A stretch of DNA of 64,000 nt from Amycolatopsis bartoniae (GCF_014191255.1 NZ_JACHWH010000009.1:178333-242332), one strand, 5' to 3'. Positions 53,535 through 63,273 are shown, counted from the first letter of the stretch. Notes: a model not told the origin generated them from the sequence alone. Numbers and translations are program-made.

Positions 53535-53544
53535 GCGGAGCGGG

Positions 53545-53750
53545 GCGCTTGGGCGGGGGCGGGGCTCGGGCGGGCCGGGCGCTTGGGCGGGGGCGGGGCT
53601 CGGGCGGGCCGGGCGCTTTGGCTGGGCGGGCGCTCGGGCGAAGCCGGTGCTCGGGCTGGGCGGGCGCTCGGGCGAAGCCGGTGCTCGGGCTGGGCGGGCG
53701 CTCGGGCGAAGCCGGTGCTCGGGCTGGGCGGGCGCTCGGGCGATGCTTCG
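53545..53750. repeat. 17-bp G-rich tandem repeat (about 12 copies)
   Basis: Seen as GCGCTCGGGCGAAGCCG-like and GTGCTCGGGCTGGGCGG-like monomers of 17 bp, alternating to give a 34-bp higher-order unit (starts at 53545, 53579, 53613, 53630, 53664, 53698, 53732). The + strand is very G-rich with runs of 3-5 G, so G-quadruplex formation is possible in the DNA or in read-through ltp3 mRNA. The period shifts frames, so the Gly/Ala/Arg-rich open frames here are not genes. Confidence 0.85.
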
Positions 53751-53882
53751 GCTCGCGGGGCGTCCTGCCGCCTGCCCGCTCCCGATTCCGGCCGGTATTC
53801 CAACCATCTCACCCATCCCCTCGCCCACAGCCCCACGCGGCCCTCTCACCCGCGATGCCGTAGTCACCAGCCCACCTCCTGC
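53751..53882. other. Spacer between the G-rich and C-rich arrays
   Basis: About 130 bp without a supported gene or repeat. Base composition switches here from G-rich to C-rich on the + strand, the turning point of a sharp local GC skew. Confidence 0.5.
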
Positions 53883-54056
53883 CACCCCCCTTCCCCGGCC
53901 GCCCTGCCCCACCCCAAGCCACCTCTCCTCCCACCCCTCCCCAGGCCGCCCTGCCCCACCCCAAGCCACCTCTCCTCCCACCCCTCCCCAGGCCACCCGA
54001 CCCTTCCCCAAGCCACCTCTCCTGCCATCCCTCCCCGAGCCGCCCGGCCCCACCGC
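53883..54056. repeat. 47-bp C-rich tandem repeat (about 3.7 copies)
   Basis: Copies begin with AAGCCACCTCTCCT at 53916, 53963 and 54010, an exact 47-bp period, preceded by a partial copy from 53883. The + strand is nearly G-free for long runs of C, so the G-rich strand is the opposite one from the neighbouring 17-bp array. Confidence 0.85.
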
Positions 54057-54146
54057 CCCTTCCGAACCACCCGGCACCGAGCCCAGCCCCACCCCCACTT
54101 CCCGAGCCGCCCGTTTTTGTCGGTGCCCGGTGCGACACTGCTGGGC

Positions 54147-54620
54147 ATGGCCACCTGGCAGGAGTTCTCACGGCAGGCGCCCGGGTTCGCGGAGCGGGTC
54201 CGGGCGCGGTTCGACGCTGCCGCAAGTCATGTGCTGGCAACGGTTCGCCGCGACGGCTCACCTCGCGTGAGCGGCAGCGAGGTCCGTTACGCCGGCCCGC
54301 ACATGTACATCGGCTCGATGCTCGACGCCCGGAAGGCACAGGATCTGCGGCGGGACAGGCGCTTCGCGCTCCACGCCTTTCCGAGCGCCGAGGGCGACGC
54401 CAAGGTCGCGGGCGCCGTCGTCGAGGTCACCGACCAGTCCGAGGTTGACGTCGTCCAGGGTGACGTGCAGCCCTGTCACCTGTTCCGTCTCGACCTCACC
54501 GAGGCGGTCATGACCGAGGTGGAAGGCAACACGCTCGTGATCACCGTGTGGCACCCCGGCGCGCCACCGGTGCGGTACGAGCGTCCGGACAACGGGCCGG
54601 TGGTGCGTATCGAGAGCTGA
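54147..54620 (+). CDS. Pyridoxamine 5'-phosphate oxidase-fold flavin/F420 protein
   Basis: 157 residues from ATG 54147. Split-barrel fold: FAERVRARFDAAASHVLATV, RRDGSPRVSGSEVRY, MYIGSMLDARKAQDLRRDRR, FALHAFPSAEGDAKVAGAVV. This is the PPOX-like family that binds FMN or F420 and reduces or oxidises small substrates, or binds heme. No KstR box precedes it, so a link to sterol metabolism is positional only. It is convergent with fadA5 (7-bp gap). Confidence 0.85.
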   Translation: MATWQEFSRQAPGFAERVRARFDAAASHVLATVRRDGSPRVSGSEVRYAGPHMYIGSMLDARKAQDLRRDRRFALHAFPSAEGDAKVAGAVVEVTDQSEVDVVQGDVQPCHLFRLDLTEAVMTEVEGNTLVITVWHPGAPPVRYERPDNGPVVRIES

Positions 54621-54627
54621 CCACAAC

Positions 54628-55953
<1,326 letters not shown>

Positions 55954-56001
55954 TCACCGAAAGGCTGTTCTGAGTTAACACCGTATGCTTCAATCGAATC
56001 C

Positions 56002-56015
56002 TAGAACGTGTTCCA
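56002..56015. promoter_or_regulatory. KstR box (perfect) upstream of cyp125
   Basis: TAGAACGTGTTCCA, identical to the box at 50316 and perfect against TnnAACnnGTTnnA, 30 bp before the cyp125 start codon. Confidence 0.85.
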
Positions 56016-56045
56016 CGACGACGTGTGGCACCTCGGGAGGTAGCC

Positions 56046-57272
56046 GTGGCAACACCGATGATCCCCGCCGGCTTCGATTTCACCGATCCCGACCTCTACG
56101 CCGAACGCCTGCCACTGGAGGAGTTCGCCGAACTGCGCCGGACCGCTCCGGTCTGGTGGAACTCCCAACCCCACAACACCGCCGGCTTCGGCGACGACGG
56201 TTTCTGGGTGGTGACGCGGCTCGAGGACGTGAAGGCGGTTTCCCGCGACAGCGAACTGTTCTCCTCACAGGAGAAGCTGGCGATCATCCGCTTCGACCAG
56301 AACATGACTCCCGAGGGCATGGACGCGAACCGCCTGGTGCTGCTGAACATGGACGCCCCGCAGCACACGAAGCTGCGCCGCATCGTGTCGAAGGGCTTCA
56401 CGCCGCGAGCGATCGGGAAGCTGGAGGACACGCTGCGCGAGCGGGCCGCGCGGATCGTGCACGAGGCGAAACTCAAGGGCTCCGGCGACTTCGTGCAGGA
56501 CGTGGCGTGCGAGCTGCCGCTGCAGGCGATCGCCGAGCTGATCGGGATTCCGCAGGAGGACCGGCGGAAGATCTTCGACTGGTCGAACCAGATGATCGGC
56601 TACGACGACCCGGAGTACGACGTCGAGCCGATCGCCGCGTCGGCGGAACTGGTGGGCTACGCGTGGAACATGGCGGAGGACCGCCGCCGCTGCCCGATGG
56701 ACGACATCGTCACGAAGCTGATCCACGCGGACGTCGACGGCGAGGCGCTCAACTCGGAGGAGTTCGGGTTCTTCGTGATCCTGCTCGCGGTGGCCGGCAA
56801 CGAAACCACGCGCAACGCGATCACGCACGGCATGAAGGCCTTCCTCGACCACCCCGACCAGTGGGAACTGTACAAGCAGCAGCGCCCGAAGACGGCCCCG
56901 GACGAGATCGTCCGCTGGGCGACGCCCGTCGTGGCGTTCCAGCGCACCGCCACGGCGGACACCGAACTGGGCGGCCAGCACATCCGCCGCGGAGACCGCG
57001 TCGGCTTGTTCTACAGCTCGGCCAACTTCGACCCCGAGGTGTTCGACCACCCGGAACGCTTCGACGTCCTCCGGGCCGACAACCCCCACGTCGGGTTCGG
57101 GGGCACGGGTTCGCACTACTGCATCGGCGCGAACCTGGCCCGCCTAGAGATCGACCTGATCTTCAACGCCATCGCCGACGAGATGCCCGGCATCCGCGAA
57201 GTCGCGCCGCCGCAACGCCTCCGCTCGGGCTGGCTCAACGGGATCAAGCACTACGAGGTGTCGTACACCTGA
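56046..57272 (+). CDS. cyp125: Steroid C26-monooxygenase, cytochrome P450 CYP125
   Basis: 408 residues from GTG 56046 with GGGAGG upstream. P450 signatures: I-helix oxygen-activation AVAGNETTRNAITHG, ExxR in DEIVRWATPVVAFQRTA, and the heme loop GFGGTGSHYCIGANLARLE with Cys359 as iron ligand. N-terminal GFDFTDPDLYAERLP and C-terminal RLRSGWLNGIKHYEVSYT are CYP125 hallmarks. It oxidises the terminal methyl of cholest-4-en-3-one to the C26 acid that FadD19 activates. Redox partners are not adjacent. KstR-controlled. Confidence 0.95.
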   Translation: MATPMIPAGFDFTDPDLYAERLPLEEFAELRRTAPVWWNSQPHNTAGFGDDGFWVVTRLEDVKAVSRDSELFSSQEKLAIIRFDQNMTPEGMDANRLVLLNMDAPQHTKLRRIVSKGFTPRAIGKLEDTLRERAARIVHEAKLKGSGDFVQDVACELPLQAIAELIGIPQEDRRKIFDWSNQMIGYDDPEYDVEPIAASAELVGYAWNMAEDRRRCPMDDIVTKLIHADVDGEALNSEEFGFFVILLAVAGNETTRNAITHGMKAFLDHPDQWELYKQQRPKTAPDEIVRWATPVVAFQRTATADTELGGQHIRRGDRVGLFYSSANFDPEVFDHPERFDVLRADNPHVGFGGTGSHYCIGANLARLEIDLIFNAIADEMPGIREVAPPQRLRSGWLNGIKHYEVSYT

Positions 57273-57526
57273 TGTCGTGGCGCTCGCGGCCGGGCCCGAA
57301 ACTCGGCCGCTGAACCACTTCCTGTCTCGCCACTCGCACGGTTGCTGCTCCGTTCGAGCGCCTTCTCACCACCGCGGTCCCTGCTGCTCCGATCACAGGC
57401 AGCCCGATCGCCGGTAGGCGACGATCACCCCGCACCGTCCGGCCTTTCGCTTCCGAACCCACCGATTCGGCCACGGCCCACCATGTCTCGGCGGGACGCG
57501 GGCTGGTTTCCGAATTCACGCCGGAA

Positions 57527-57928
57527 CTACTGTCGCGCCTTCGCCTCGTCGTAGCGTTCACGGGCAGCGGCAACCTCGGGAACCTTGCTCTCCACGAAGT
57601 CGATCAGTTCCCGCAGCTTCCCCGCTGCCTCCCGCCCGCTCGGCGTGAGGCTGTACTCCACCCGTGGCGGAATGGTCGGCTGGGCCTCGCGGTGCACGAA
57701 ACCGTCCCGTTCGAGGGCCTGCAAAGTCTGGGCGAGCATCTTTTCGCTCACGCCATCCACCTTGCGCCGCAGCGCGTTGAACCGGACCGGGCCCTCCGCC
57801 AGCGCCACGAGTGCCAGCGTGCCCCAGCGGCCGGTGATGTGCTCGAGGATCGTCCGCGAGGAGCAGGCGCGCGCGAACACGTCCGCGACCAGCTGGTCCT
57901 GCTCCAGATCCGACACGTCGGAACTCAT
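57527..57928 (-). CDS. HxlR-family transcriptional regulator
   Basis: 133 residues from ATG 57928 (in-frame alternatives upstream at 57937 and 57991). Winged helix: LEHITGRWGTLALVALAEGP, VRFNALRRKVDGVSEKMLAQ and the wing HREAQPTIPPRVEYSLTPSG. An N-terminal Cys (ARACSSRTIL) is in the place where redox-sensing members carry their sensor. Divergent from an NAD(P)H-binding reductase gene, an arrangement like E. coli ytfH-ytfG (qorB). It interrupts the sterol cluster and is not obviously part of it. Confidence 0.9.
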   Translation of the reverse strand: MSSDVSDLEQDQLVADVFARACSSRTILEHITGRWGTLALVALAEGPVRFNALRRKVDGVSEKMLAQTLQALERDGFVHREAQPTIPPRVEYSLTPSGREAAGKLRELIDFVESKVPEVAAARERYDEAKARQ

Positions 57929-57970
57929 ACCTGTCACGGTACCTCGCGGTTCAGCGGGAGCAATGTGACA

Positions 57971-58008
57971 GTACTTACCCTTGGTTGGCACTTTCTCAAA
58001 GTTAGTAC
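57971..58008. promoter_or_regulatory. Inverted repeat in the HxlR/quinone-reductase promoter region
   Basis: GTACTTAC (57971-57978) and GTTAGTAC (58001-58008) are complementary at 7 of 8 positions across a 22-nt spacer. AGTAC ends and TTACT/TTAGT cores are typical for HxlR-type operators. Likely binding site of the adjacent regulator. Confidence 0.5.
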
Positions 58009-58047
58009 AAACTTGGGCACAGCAACCAAGACCAAGGAGAGCCGCAC

Positions 58048-58896
58048 ATGATCGTCGTCACCGGGGCCACCGGCCAGCTGGGCCGTCTCGTCGTCGCGGG
58101 CCTGAAGGAGAAGCTGCCCGCTGATCAGGTCGTCGCCGCCGTCCGGTCGCCCGAGAAGGCCCGCGACCTGGGCGTCACCGTTCGCAAGGCGGACTACAAC
58201 GAGCCCGCCACCCTCGCCGCAGCCTTCGAGGGGGCCGACAAGGTCCTGTTGGTTTCGGGCAGCGAGGTCGGCTCGCGGGTGCCGCAGCACCGGGCCGTCG
58301 TCGAGGCCGCCCAGCAGGCCGGCGTCTCGCTGCTGGTCTACACGAGCGCCCCGAAGGCCGACACCAGCCCGCTGATCCTCGCGCCCGAGCACAAGGCCAC
58401 CGAGGAGATCATCCGCGAGTCCGGCCTGCCGTACGTGTTCCTGCGCAACGGTTGGTACAACGAGAACTACGAGCAGACCGTCCAGCAGGCGGTGCAGACC
58501 GGCGGGTTCGTCGGCAGCGCCGGCGAGGGCAGGACGGCGAGCGCCGCCCGCGCGGACTACGCCGCGGCGGCCGTCGCGGTGCTGACCGGCGAAGGTCACG
58601 CGAACAAGATCTACGAGTTGTCGGGCGACGTGGCGTGGACGCGCTCCGAGCTGGCCGCGACGATCTCAGAGGTCGCCGGGAAGCCCGTCACCTACACGAA
58701 TCTGACGCCTGAGCAGCACAAGGCCGCCCTGCTCGAAGCCGGCCTGCCCGAGGGCACGGCGGACTTCGTGGTCGCACTGGACGGCAACACGAGGGACGGT
58801 CTCCTGGGCGAGATCACGGACGACCTGCGACAGCTCATCGGCCGTCCCACCACGCCGATCGCGGACACCGTGGCGGAGATCGTGAAGTCCCTCTGA
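58048..58896 (+). CDS. NAD(P)H-binding SDR protein, QorB/NmrA-like quinone reductase
   Basis: 282 residues. Atypical SDR: IVVTGATGQLGRLVVAGL (cofactor loop TGxxGxxG), VLLVSGSEVGSRVPQH, PYVFLRNGWYNENYE and the C-terminal EIVKSL. Lacks the classical YxxxK site, as in QorB/NmrA-like proteins that reduce quinones or sense NADP. With the divergent HxlR gene it forms a probable quinone- or electrophile-response pair. A strong hairpin follows. Confidence 0.9.
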   Translation: MIVVTGATGQLGRLVVAGLKEKLPADQVVAAVRSPEKARDLGVTVRKADYNEPATLAAAFEGADKVLLVSGSEVGSRVPQHRAVVEAAQQAGVSLLVYTSAPKADTSPLILAPEHKATEEIIRESGLPYVFLRNGWYNENYEQTVQQAVQTGGFVGSAGEGRTASAARADYAAAAVAVLTGEGHANKIYELSGDVAWTRSELAATISEVAGKPVTYTNLTPEQHKAALLEAGLPEGTADFVVALDGNTRDGLLGEITDDLRQLIGRPTTPIADTVAEIVKSL

Positions 58897-59283
58897 GTCG
58901 CGCCCGCTCGGCCCGAGCCCCGCCCGGGCCGAGCGGCGAGATTCGCGGCTCGGGCACCGGCTGCTGAAGGAATGTGTCAAGCCCGGCGCTGAGGCAGTAT
59001 GCCTCACCGTCGCGCACCGCTGCGACCAGAACGCCCCACCAACCCGGCTCGCACTGCCGAAACCGGCTACGCCCCTCGCTCACGCCCGAAGCCACTCATC
59101 GACCGCCCTTCTCCTAGCGGCCGCCGCGTCCCCATTTCGCGCACACCCTACGTGGTCGGGACGCCCGCACCGCCGCAGAGGAGCCCACCCGCCTCTCGCT
59201 GTCGGAGTACGACGACACCGTCACCGATGTGCCGCCATGAACCAGCCCGCCGAGCAACGAGCCCGTTCAAGGCCCGCGCCCCC
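58897..59283. other. Intergenic region between QorB-like and SDR genes
   Basis: 387 bp. Apart from the hairpin at 58904-58936 no gene, repeat or RNA motif is visible; the open frames crossing it are Arg/Pro-rich and lack family features. Confidence 0.55.
58904..58936 (+). terminator. Hairpin after the QorB-like gene
   Basis: A perfect 12-bp stem CCGCTCGGCCCG (58904-58915) with CGGGCCGAGCGG (58925-58936) and a 9-nt loop, 7 nt after the stop. No T-run. Confidence 0.65.
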
Positions 59284-60180
59284 TCACTCCGCGCCGTACA
59301 CCGGCTCCGGCTCGGGTGCTTCCGCGAGCAGACGCTCCACCACCGGGCCCAGCTCCGCCGGTTCCCACCGATCGCCCTTGTCGACCGCCGCGCCGTGGCG
59401 CCAGCCCTGGGCCAGCGACACGCGACCACCGTCCACTTCGAACACCCGGCCCGTCACCCCCGCCGATTCCGTGCTGCCCAGCCACACCACGAGCGGCGAC
59501 ACGTTTTCCGGCGCCATCGCGTCGAACCCCGACTCCGGCACAGCCATGTCGAACGTCGGTTCCGTCATGCGCGTCCGAGCGGCCGGCGCGATCGCGTTCA
59601 CCGTCACCCCGTAGCGCGCCAGCTCCGCGGCCGCCACGATCGTCAACCCCGCGATCCCCGCCTTCGCCGCCGAGTAGTTGCCCTGACCGACGCTGCCCAG
59701 CAGCCCCGCACCCGAACTGGTGTTGATCACCCTCGCCTGCGGTAGCCGTCCCGCCTTCGCCTCGCCACGCCAGTACGCCGCCGCATGCCGCAGTGGCGCG
59801 AAATGCCCCTTCAGGTGCACACGGATCACCGCGTCCCACTCGTCCTCGGCGAGATTCACCAGCATCCGGTCCCGCAGGAATCCCGCGTTGTTCACCAGCA
59901 CGTCCAGCCGCCCGAAGCGCTCCAGCGCGGTGTCGACCAGCCGTTCCGCGCCCGCCCAGTCCGCGACATCGTCGGTGTTCGCGACAGCCTTTCCGCCCAG
60001 CGCCTCGATTTCCTCGACCACCTGCTGAGCCGGTCCGGTCGACGCTCCGCTGCCGTCGAGGCCCACGCCGTAGTCGTTCACCACGACCTGCGCCCCTTCC
60101 CGCGCGAACGCCAGCGCGTGCGCACGTCCGATCCCCCGACCCGCGCCCGTCACGACAACGACCCGACCCTCGACGATCAT
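59284..60180 (-). CDS. Short-chain dehydrogenase/reductase (Rv3548c-like)
   Basis: 298 residues from ATG 60180. Classical SDR: VVVVTGAGRGIGRAHALAFA (cofactor), LDVLVNNAGFLRDRMLVNL, INTSSGAGLLGSVGQGNYSA and YSAAKAGIAGL (the Tyr-Lys pair as YxxxK), VTVNAIAPAARTRMTEPTFD. The GVGLDGSG insert after the second strand is like peroxisomal MFE-type 3-hydroxyacyl-CoA dehydrogenases. It overlaps the upstream SDR gene by 4 nt (ATGA). Position beside echA20 and the KstR2 box implies a role in ring C/D or propionate-side-chain degradation. Confidence 0.9.
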   Translation of the reverse strand: MIVEGRVVVVTGAGRGIGRAHALAFAREGAQVVVNDYGVGLDGSGASTGPAQQVVEEIEALGGKAVANTDDVADWAGAERLVDTALERFGRLDVLVNNAGFLRDRMLVNLAEDEWDAVIRVHLKGHFAPLRHAAAYWRGEAKAGRLPQARVINTSSGAGLLGSVGQGNYSAAKAGIAGLTIVAAAELARYGVTVNAIAPAARTRMTEPTFDMAVPESGFDAMAPENVSPLVVWLGSTESAGVTGRVFEVDGGRVSLAQGWRHGAAVDKGDRWEPAELGPVVERLLAEAPEPEPVYGAE

Positions 60181-60899
60181 GTGCCCTCCCTGAGAAACGC
60201 CGGAACCTCGCCGCCGCCGTGCACCTTCAACGTCGCCCCGCTGACGTACGAAGCCAACGGTGAGGCGAGGAACGCCACGCAGGCGCCCACTTCCTCCGGC
60301 TCCGCCAACCGTCCTAACGGGACGGTCGAACCGGTCTGCTCGGTGTAATGCAGATCCGCTCGTTCGGTGCGCACCATTCCGACGTCGAGCGAGTTCACCC
60401 GCACCTTCGGCGCCCACTCGACCGCGAGGCTCGCCGTGAGGTTGTCGAGTCCCGCTTTCGCAGCGCCGTACGACGCGGTGCCCGGCGAAGCCCGGGTCGC
60501 GGACACGCTGCTGATGTTCACGATCACGCCACCGGAATCCTGTTGCTGCATCACAAAGTTCGCCCGCCGCGCGACGAAGAGCGGTGCCAGCAGGTTCAGC
60601 TCGACCACCTTCGCGTGAAACCGGACCGACGCCGAGGCCTCCGCGTGCGGCGCCCCGCCGGCGTTGTTGACCAGCACGTCGAGCCGGTCGAAACCCTCGA
60701 TCAGCCGCTCCACGTCCTCCGGATTCCGCACGTCGCAGCGCACGAACTCCGCACCCTCGACGGGCGTTTCCGGTTCCGTGCGCCCGCAGGCGACCACCCG
60801 CGCGCCAGCACGCAGCAGCATCCGTGTGATCCCCGCGCCAACTCCGCGCATGCCGCCGGTCACGAGGACGACCGCGCCGTCGAGCTCCAGGTCCAGCAC
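60177..60899 (-). CDS. Short-chain dehydrogenase/reductase (Rv3549c-like)
   Basis: 240 residues from GTG 60899, with CGGAGG 9 nt upstream; an earlier GTG exists at 60917. SDR motifs: VVLVTGGMRGVGAGITRML, LDVLVNNAGGAPH, VNISSVSATRASPGTASYGA and YGAAKAGLDNLT (YxxxK). First gene of the minus-strand unit. A TAGGTT -10 box (60947-60942) and the KstR2-like box lie upstream. Likely an alcohol/ketone oxidoreductase acting on steroid CoA esters; the step is not assigned. Confidence 0.88.
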   Translation of the reverse strand: MLDLELDGAVVLVTGGMRGVGAGITRMLLRAGARVVACGRTEPETPVEGAEFVRCDVRNPEDVERLIEGFDRLDVLVNNAGGAPHAEASASVRFHAKVVELNLLAPLFVARRANFVMQQQDSGGVIVNISSVSATRASPGTASYGAAKAGLDNLTASLAVEWAPKVRVNSLDVGMVRTERADLHYTEQTGSTVPLGRLAEPEEVGACVAFLASPLASYVSGATLKVHGGGEVPAFLREGT

Positions 60900-60950
60900 T
60901 GGCGACCTCCGAACCACTATGCGCCCCTCGAGCGTCCTGTTAACCTACCA

Positions 60951-60964
60951 AGCAAGTGCTAGGT
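60951..60964. promoter_or_regulatory. KstR2-like box between the SDR genes and echA20
   Basis: AGCAAGTGCTAGGT agrees with AnCAAGnnCTTGnT at all but one fixed position. It is flanked by the minus-strand TAGGTT (60947-60942) and overlaps the plus-strand TAGGTT (60960-60965), two identical divergent -10 candidates. KstR2 controls exactly these genes in mycobacteria. Confidence 0.7.
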
Positions 60965-60980
60965 TTGGAAGAAGGCGGCC

Positions 60981-61727
60981 ATGCCCATCACCACGCAGCA
61001 CCCGCAGCCCGGTATCGCCGTGGTCACGGTGGATGTTCCCCCGGTCAACGCCCTGCCCGTGCGAGGTTGGTTCGACCTGGCCGACGAGGTCACCGCGGCG
61101 GGGCGAGACCCCGCGACACACGTGGTGGTCCTCCGCGCCGAGGGCCGCGGCTTCAACGCGGGCGTCGACATCAAGGAAATCCAGCGCGACAAGTCGTTCG
61201 ACGCGCTGATCGGCGTCAACCACGGTTGTGCCGCCGCCTTCTCCGCCGTCTACGACTGTGCCGTCCCAGTGATCGCCGCAGTGCACGGTTTCTGCCTCGG
61301 TGGTGGCGTCGGCCTGGTGGGCAACGCCGACGTGGTGATCGCCGCGGACGACGCGACCTTCGGATTGCCCGAAGTGGACCGTGGCGCCCTCGGCGCGGCG
61401 ACCCACCTCGCCCGCCTCGTTCCTCAGCACCTCATGCGCGCGCTGTACTACACGGCGAGCACCATCGACGCGCACCAGTTGCACCACCACGGTTCCGTAT
61501 ACGCCGTCGTCCCACGCGAGGAACTCGACGAGACCGCGCTCGACCTCGCGCGAAGCATCGCCGCCAAGGACACCCGGGTAATCCGCGCGGCGAAGCAGGC
61601 GATCAACGGCATAGACCCGCAGGCCGTGCACCACAGTTACCGCTTCGAGCAGGGCTTCACCTTCGAGCTCAACCTCGCCGGAGTCTCCGACAGCGCTCGG
61701 CAGGCTTTTCTCGAGAAGGGGGCGTGA
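60981..61727 (+). CDS. echA20: Enoyl-CoA hydratase family ring hydrolase EchA20
   Basis: 248 residues; ATG preceded by GAAGAAGG. Crotonase fold: VVTVDVPPVNALPVRGWFDL, LRAEGRGFNAGVDIKEIQRD, IAAVHGFCLGGGVGLVGNAD and PEVDRGALGAATHLARLVP. Matches Rv3550 EchA20, which hydrolytically opens ring D of the HIEC-CoA intermediate in the last stage of sterol catabolism. It overlaps ipdA by one base and starts the echA20-ipdABC operon. Confidence 0.92.
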   Translation: MPITTQHPQPGIAVVTVDVPPVNALPVRGWFDLADEVTAAGRDPATHVVVLRAEGRGFNAGVDIKEIQRDKSFDALIGVNHGCAAAFSAVYDCAVPVIAAVHGFCLGGGVGLVGNADVVIAADDATFGLPEVDRGALGAATHLARLVPQHLMRALYYTASTIDAHQLHHHGSVYAVVPREELDETALDLARSIAAKDTRVIRAAKQAINGIDPQAVHHSYRFEQGFTFELNLAGVSDSARQAFLEKGA

Positions 61728-62560
61728 TGGACAAACGGATGACCGCCGACGAGGTGGTGGCACAGTTGTGGGACGGGATGACGCTCGGCATCGGCGGCTG
61801 GGGCTCGCGCCGCAAGCCGATGGCGCTCATCCGCGCCATTCTGCGCTCCCCCCTCAAGGATCTGACCATCGTCTCCTACGGTGGTCCCGACGTCGGACTG
61901 CTCGCCTCCGCGGGCAAGATCCGGCGGTTGGTGTTCGGTTTCGTGACACTCGATTCAGTTCCTTTCGATCCTTGGTTCAACCGGGCACGAGAAAACGGTG
62001 ACATCGAGGTGACCGAATACGACGAGGGCGTCTTCGGCACCGGACTTTCCGCCGCCGCGCAACGCCTTCCCTTCCTCCCGACGCGCGCGGGGCTGGGTTC
62101 GGACGTCCTGCGCTACAACCCGGAACTGCGCACAATCCGCTCCCCCTACACCGACGAGGAACTGCTGGCAGTGCCCGCGCTGAAGCTCGACGCGTCACTC
62201 GTGCACCTCAACCGCGCCGACGCGCGAGGCAATGCCCAGTACCTCGGCCCCGACCCGTACTTCGACGAACTGTTCGCCCTCGCCGCCGATCGGTGTTACG
62301 TCTCCACCGAACGGATCGTGGACGAGTTCGACGGCCCCGTGCAGACGCTCCTACTGAACCGCGCGAGCGTGCACGGCGTCGTCGAAACCCCACACGGAGC
62401 ACACTTCACCACCGCCGCTCCCGACTACGGTCGCGACGAACCCTTCCAGCGCCACTACGCGGCCTCCGCGAAGGATCCCGAGCTGTGGCCGGCCTTCGTC
62501 GACCGGTTCCTCTCCGGCGACGAAGCGAGCTACCAGGCCGCCATTGCGGAGTTCGCATGA
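61727..62560 (+). CDS. ipdA: IpdA, alpha subunit of the COCHEA-CoA ring C hydrolase
   Basis: 277 residues. CoA-transferase-like alpha subunit: MTADEVVAQLWDGMTLGIGG, WGSRRKPMALIRAI, LTIVSYGGPDVGLLASAGKI, RLVFGFVTLDSVPFDPWFNR, HLNRADARGNAQYLGPDPYF. IpdAB are related to class I CoA transferases but act as a hydrolase that opens the last steroid ring (established for Rv3551/Rv3552). ATG overlaps the echA20 stop by 1 nt; ipdB overlaps by 4 nt. Confidence 0.94.
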   Translation: MDKRMTADEVVAQLWDGMTLGIGGWGSRRKPMALIRAILRSPLKDLTIVSYGGPDVGLLASAGKIRRLVFGFVTLDSVPFDPWFNRARENGDIEVTEYDEGVFGTGLSAAAQRLPFLPTRAGLGSDVLRYNPELRTIRSPYTDEELLAVPALKLDASLVHLNRADARGNAQYLGPDPYFDELFALAADRCYVSTERIVDEFDGPVQTLLLNRASVHGVVETPHGAHFTTAAPDYGRDEPFQRHYAASAKDPELWPAFVDRFLSGDEASYQAAIAEFA

Positions 62561-63273
62561 GCGACGCGACGAGAGCCGAGGTGGCCGTGATCGCCTGCGC
62601 CGAACTCTTCCGCGGAGACGGCGAAATCCTGGCGAGCCCCATGGGACTCATCCCGTCGCTCGGTGCGCGGCTCGCCCGGCTCACGTTCGAGCCGGACCTG
62701 CTGCTCACCGACGGCGAGGCGTGCCTGGTCACCGACAGCGCTGTCGAGGGCTGGCAGCCGTTCCGCAAGGTGCTCGACACCGTCGTGCCGCACGGCAAGC
62801 GGCACGTGGTGATGGGGGCGAACCAGATCGACCGGCACGGCAACCAGAACATCTCGGCGATCGGCGACCACACGCGACCGAAGAAGCAGTTGCTCGGCAT
62901 GCGGGGCGCGCCGGGCAACACGGTCAACCACCGCACGAGCTACTGGGTGCCGCGACACAGCCGCCGTGTCTTCGTCGACGAGGTGGACGTGGTGTGCGGG
63001 GTGGGTTTCGAACGCGCTCGCGATGCTGGGGTAGAACGCTTTCACGACCTGCACCGGGTGGTGACCAACCTCGGCGTGTTGGACCTCCGGCCGGACGGAA
63101 TCCGGCTCCTGTCGGTGCATCCTGGGGTTTCGGTGGACGACGTGGTCGAGAACACGACGTTCGAGCTCGATGTTACACAGGCGGTGGAGACCCGGCTACC
63201 CTCCGCCGAGGAGTTACACCTTCTGCGTGATGTTCTCGATCCGAAGTCGTTGCGGGACAAGGAAGTCCGATGA
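62557..63273 (+). CDS. ipdB: IpdB, beta subunit of the COCHEA-CoA ring C hydrolase
   Basis: 238 residues. CoA-transferase-like beta subunit: EVAVIACAELFRGDGEILAS, PMGLIPSLGARLARLTFEPD, HVVMGANQIDRHGNQNISAI and KKQLLGMRGAPGNTVNHRTS. Forms the heterodimer with IpdA. ATGA overlaps on both sides (with ipdA and ipdC) show a fully coupled operon. Confidence 0.94.
   Translation: MSDATRAEVAVIACAELFRGDGEILASPMGLIPSLGARLARLTFEPDLLLTDGEACLVTDSAVEGWQPFRKVLDTVVPHGKRHVVMGANQIDRHGNQNISAIGDHTRPKKQLLGMRGAPGNTVNHRTSYWVPRHSRRVFVDEVDVVCGVGFERARDAGVERFHDLHRVVTNLGVLDLRPDGIRLLSVHPGVSVDDVVENTTFELDVTQAVETRLPSAEELHLLRDVLDPKSLRDKEVR

Noticed and set aside
53471..54270. Several overlapping Gly/Ala/Arg- or Pro-rich open frames in the repeat region, including 1000-codon frames
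   Set aside because: They come from the 17-bp and 47-bp arrays, which keep all frames free of stops. No start signals or family features, and composition follows the repeat.
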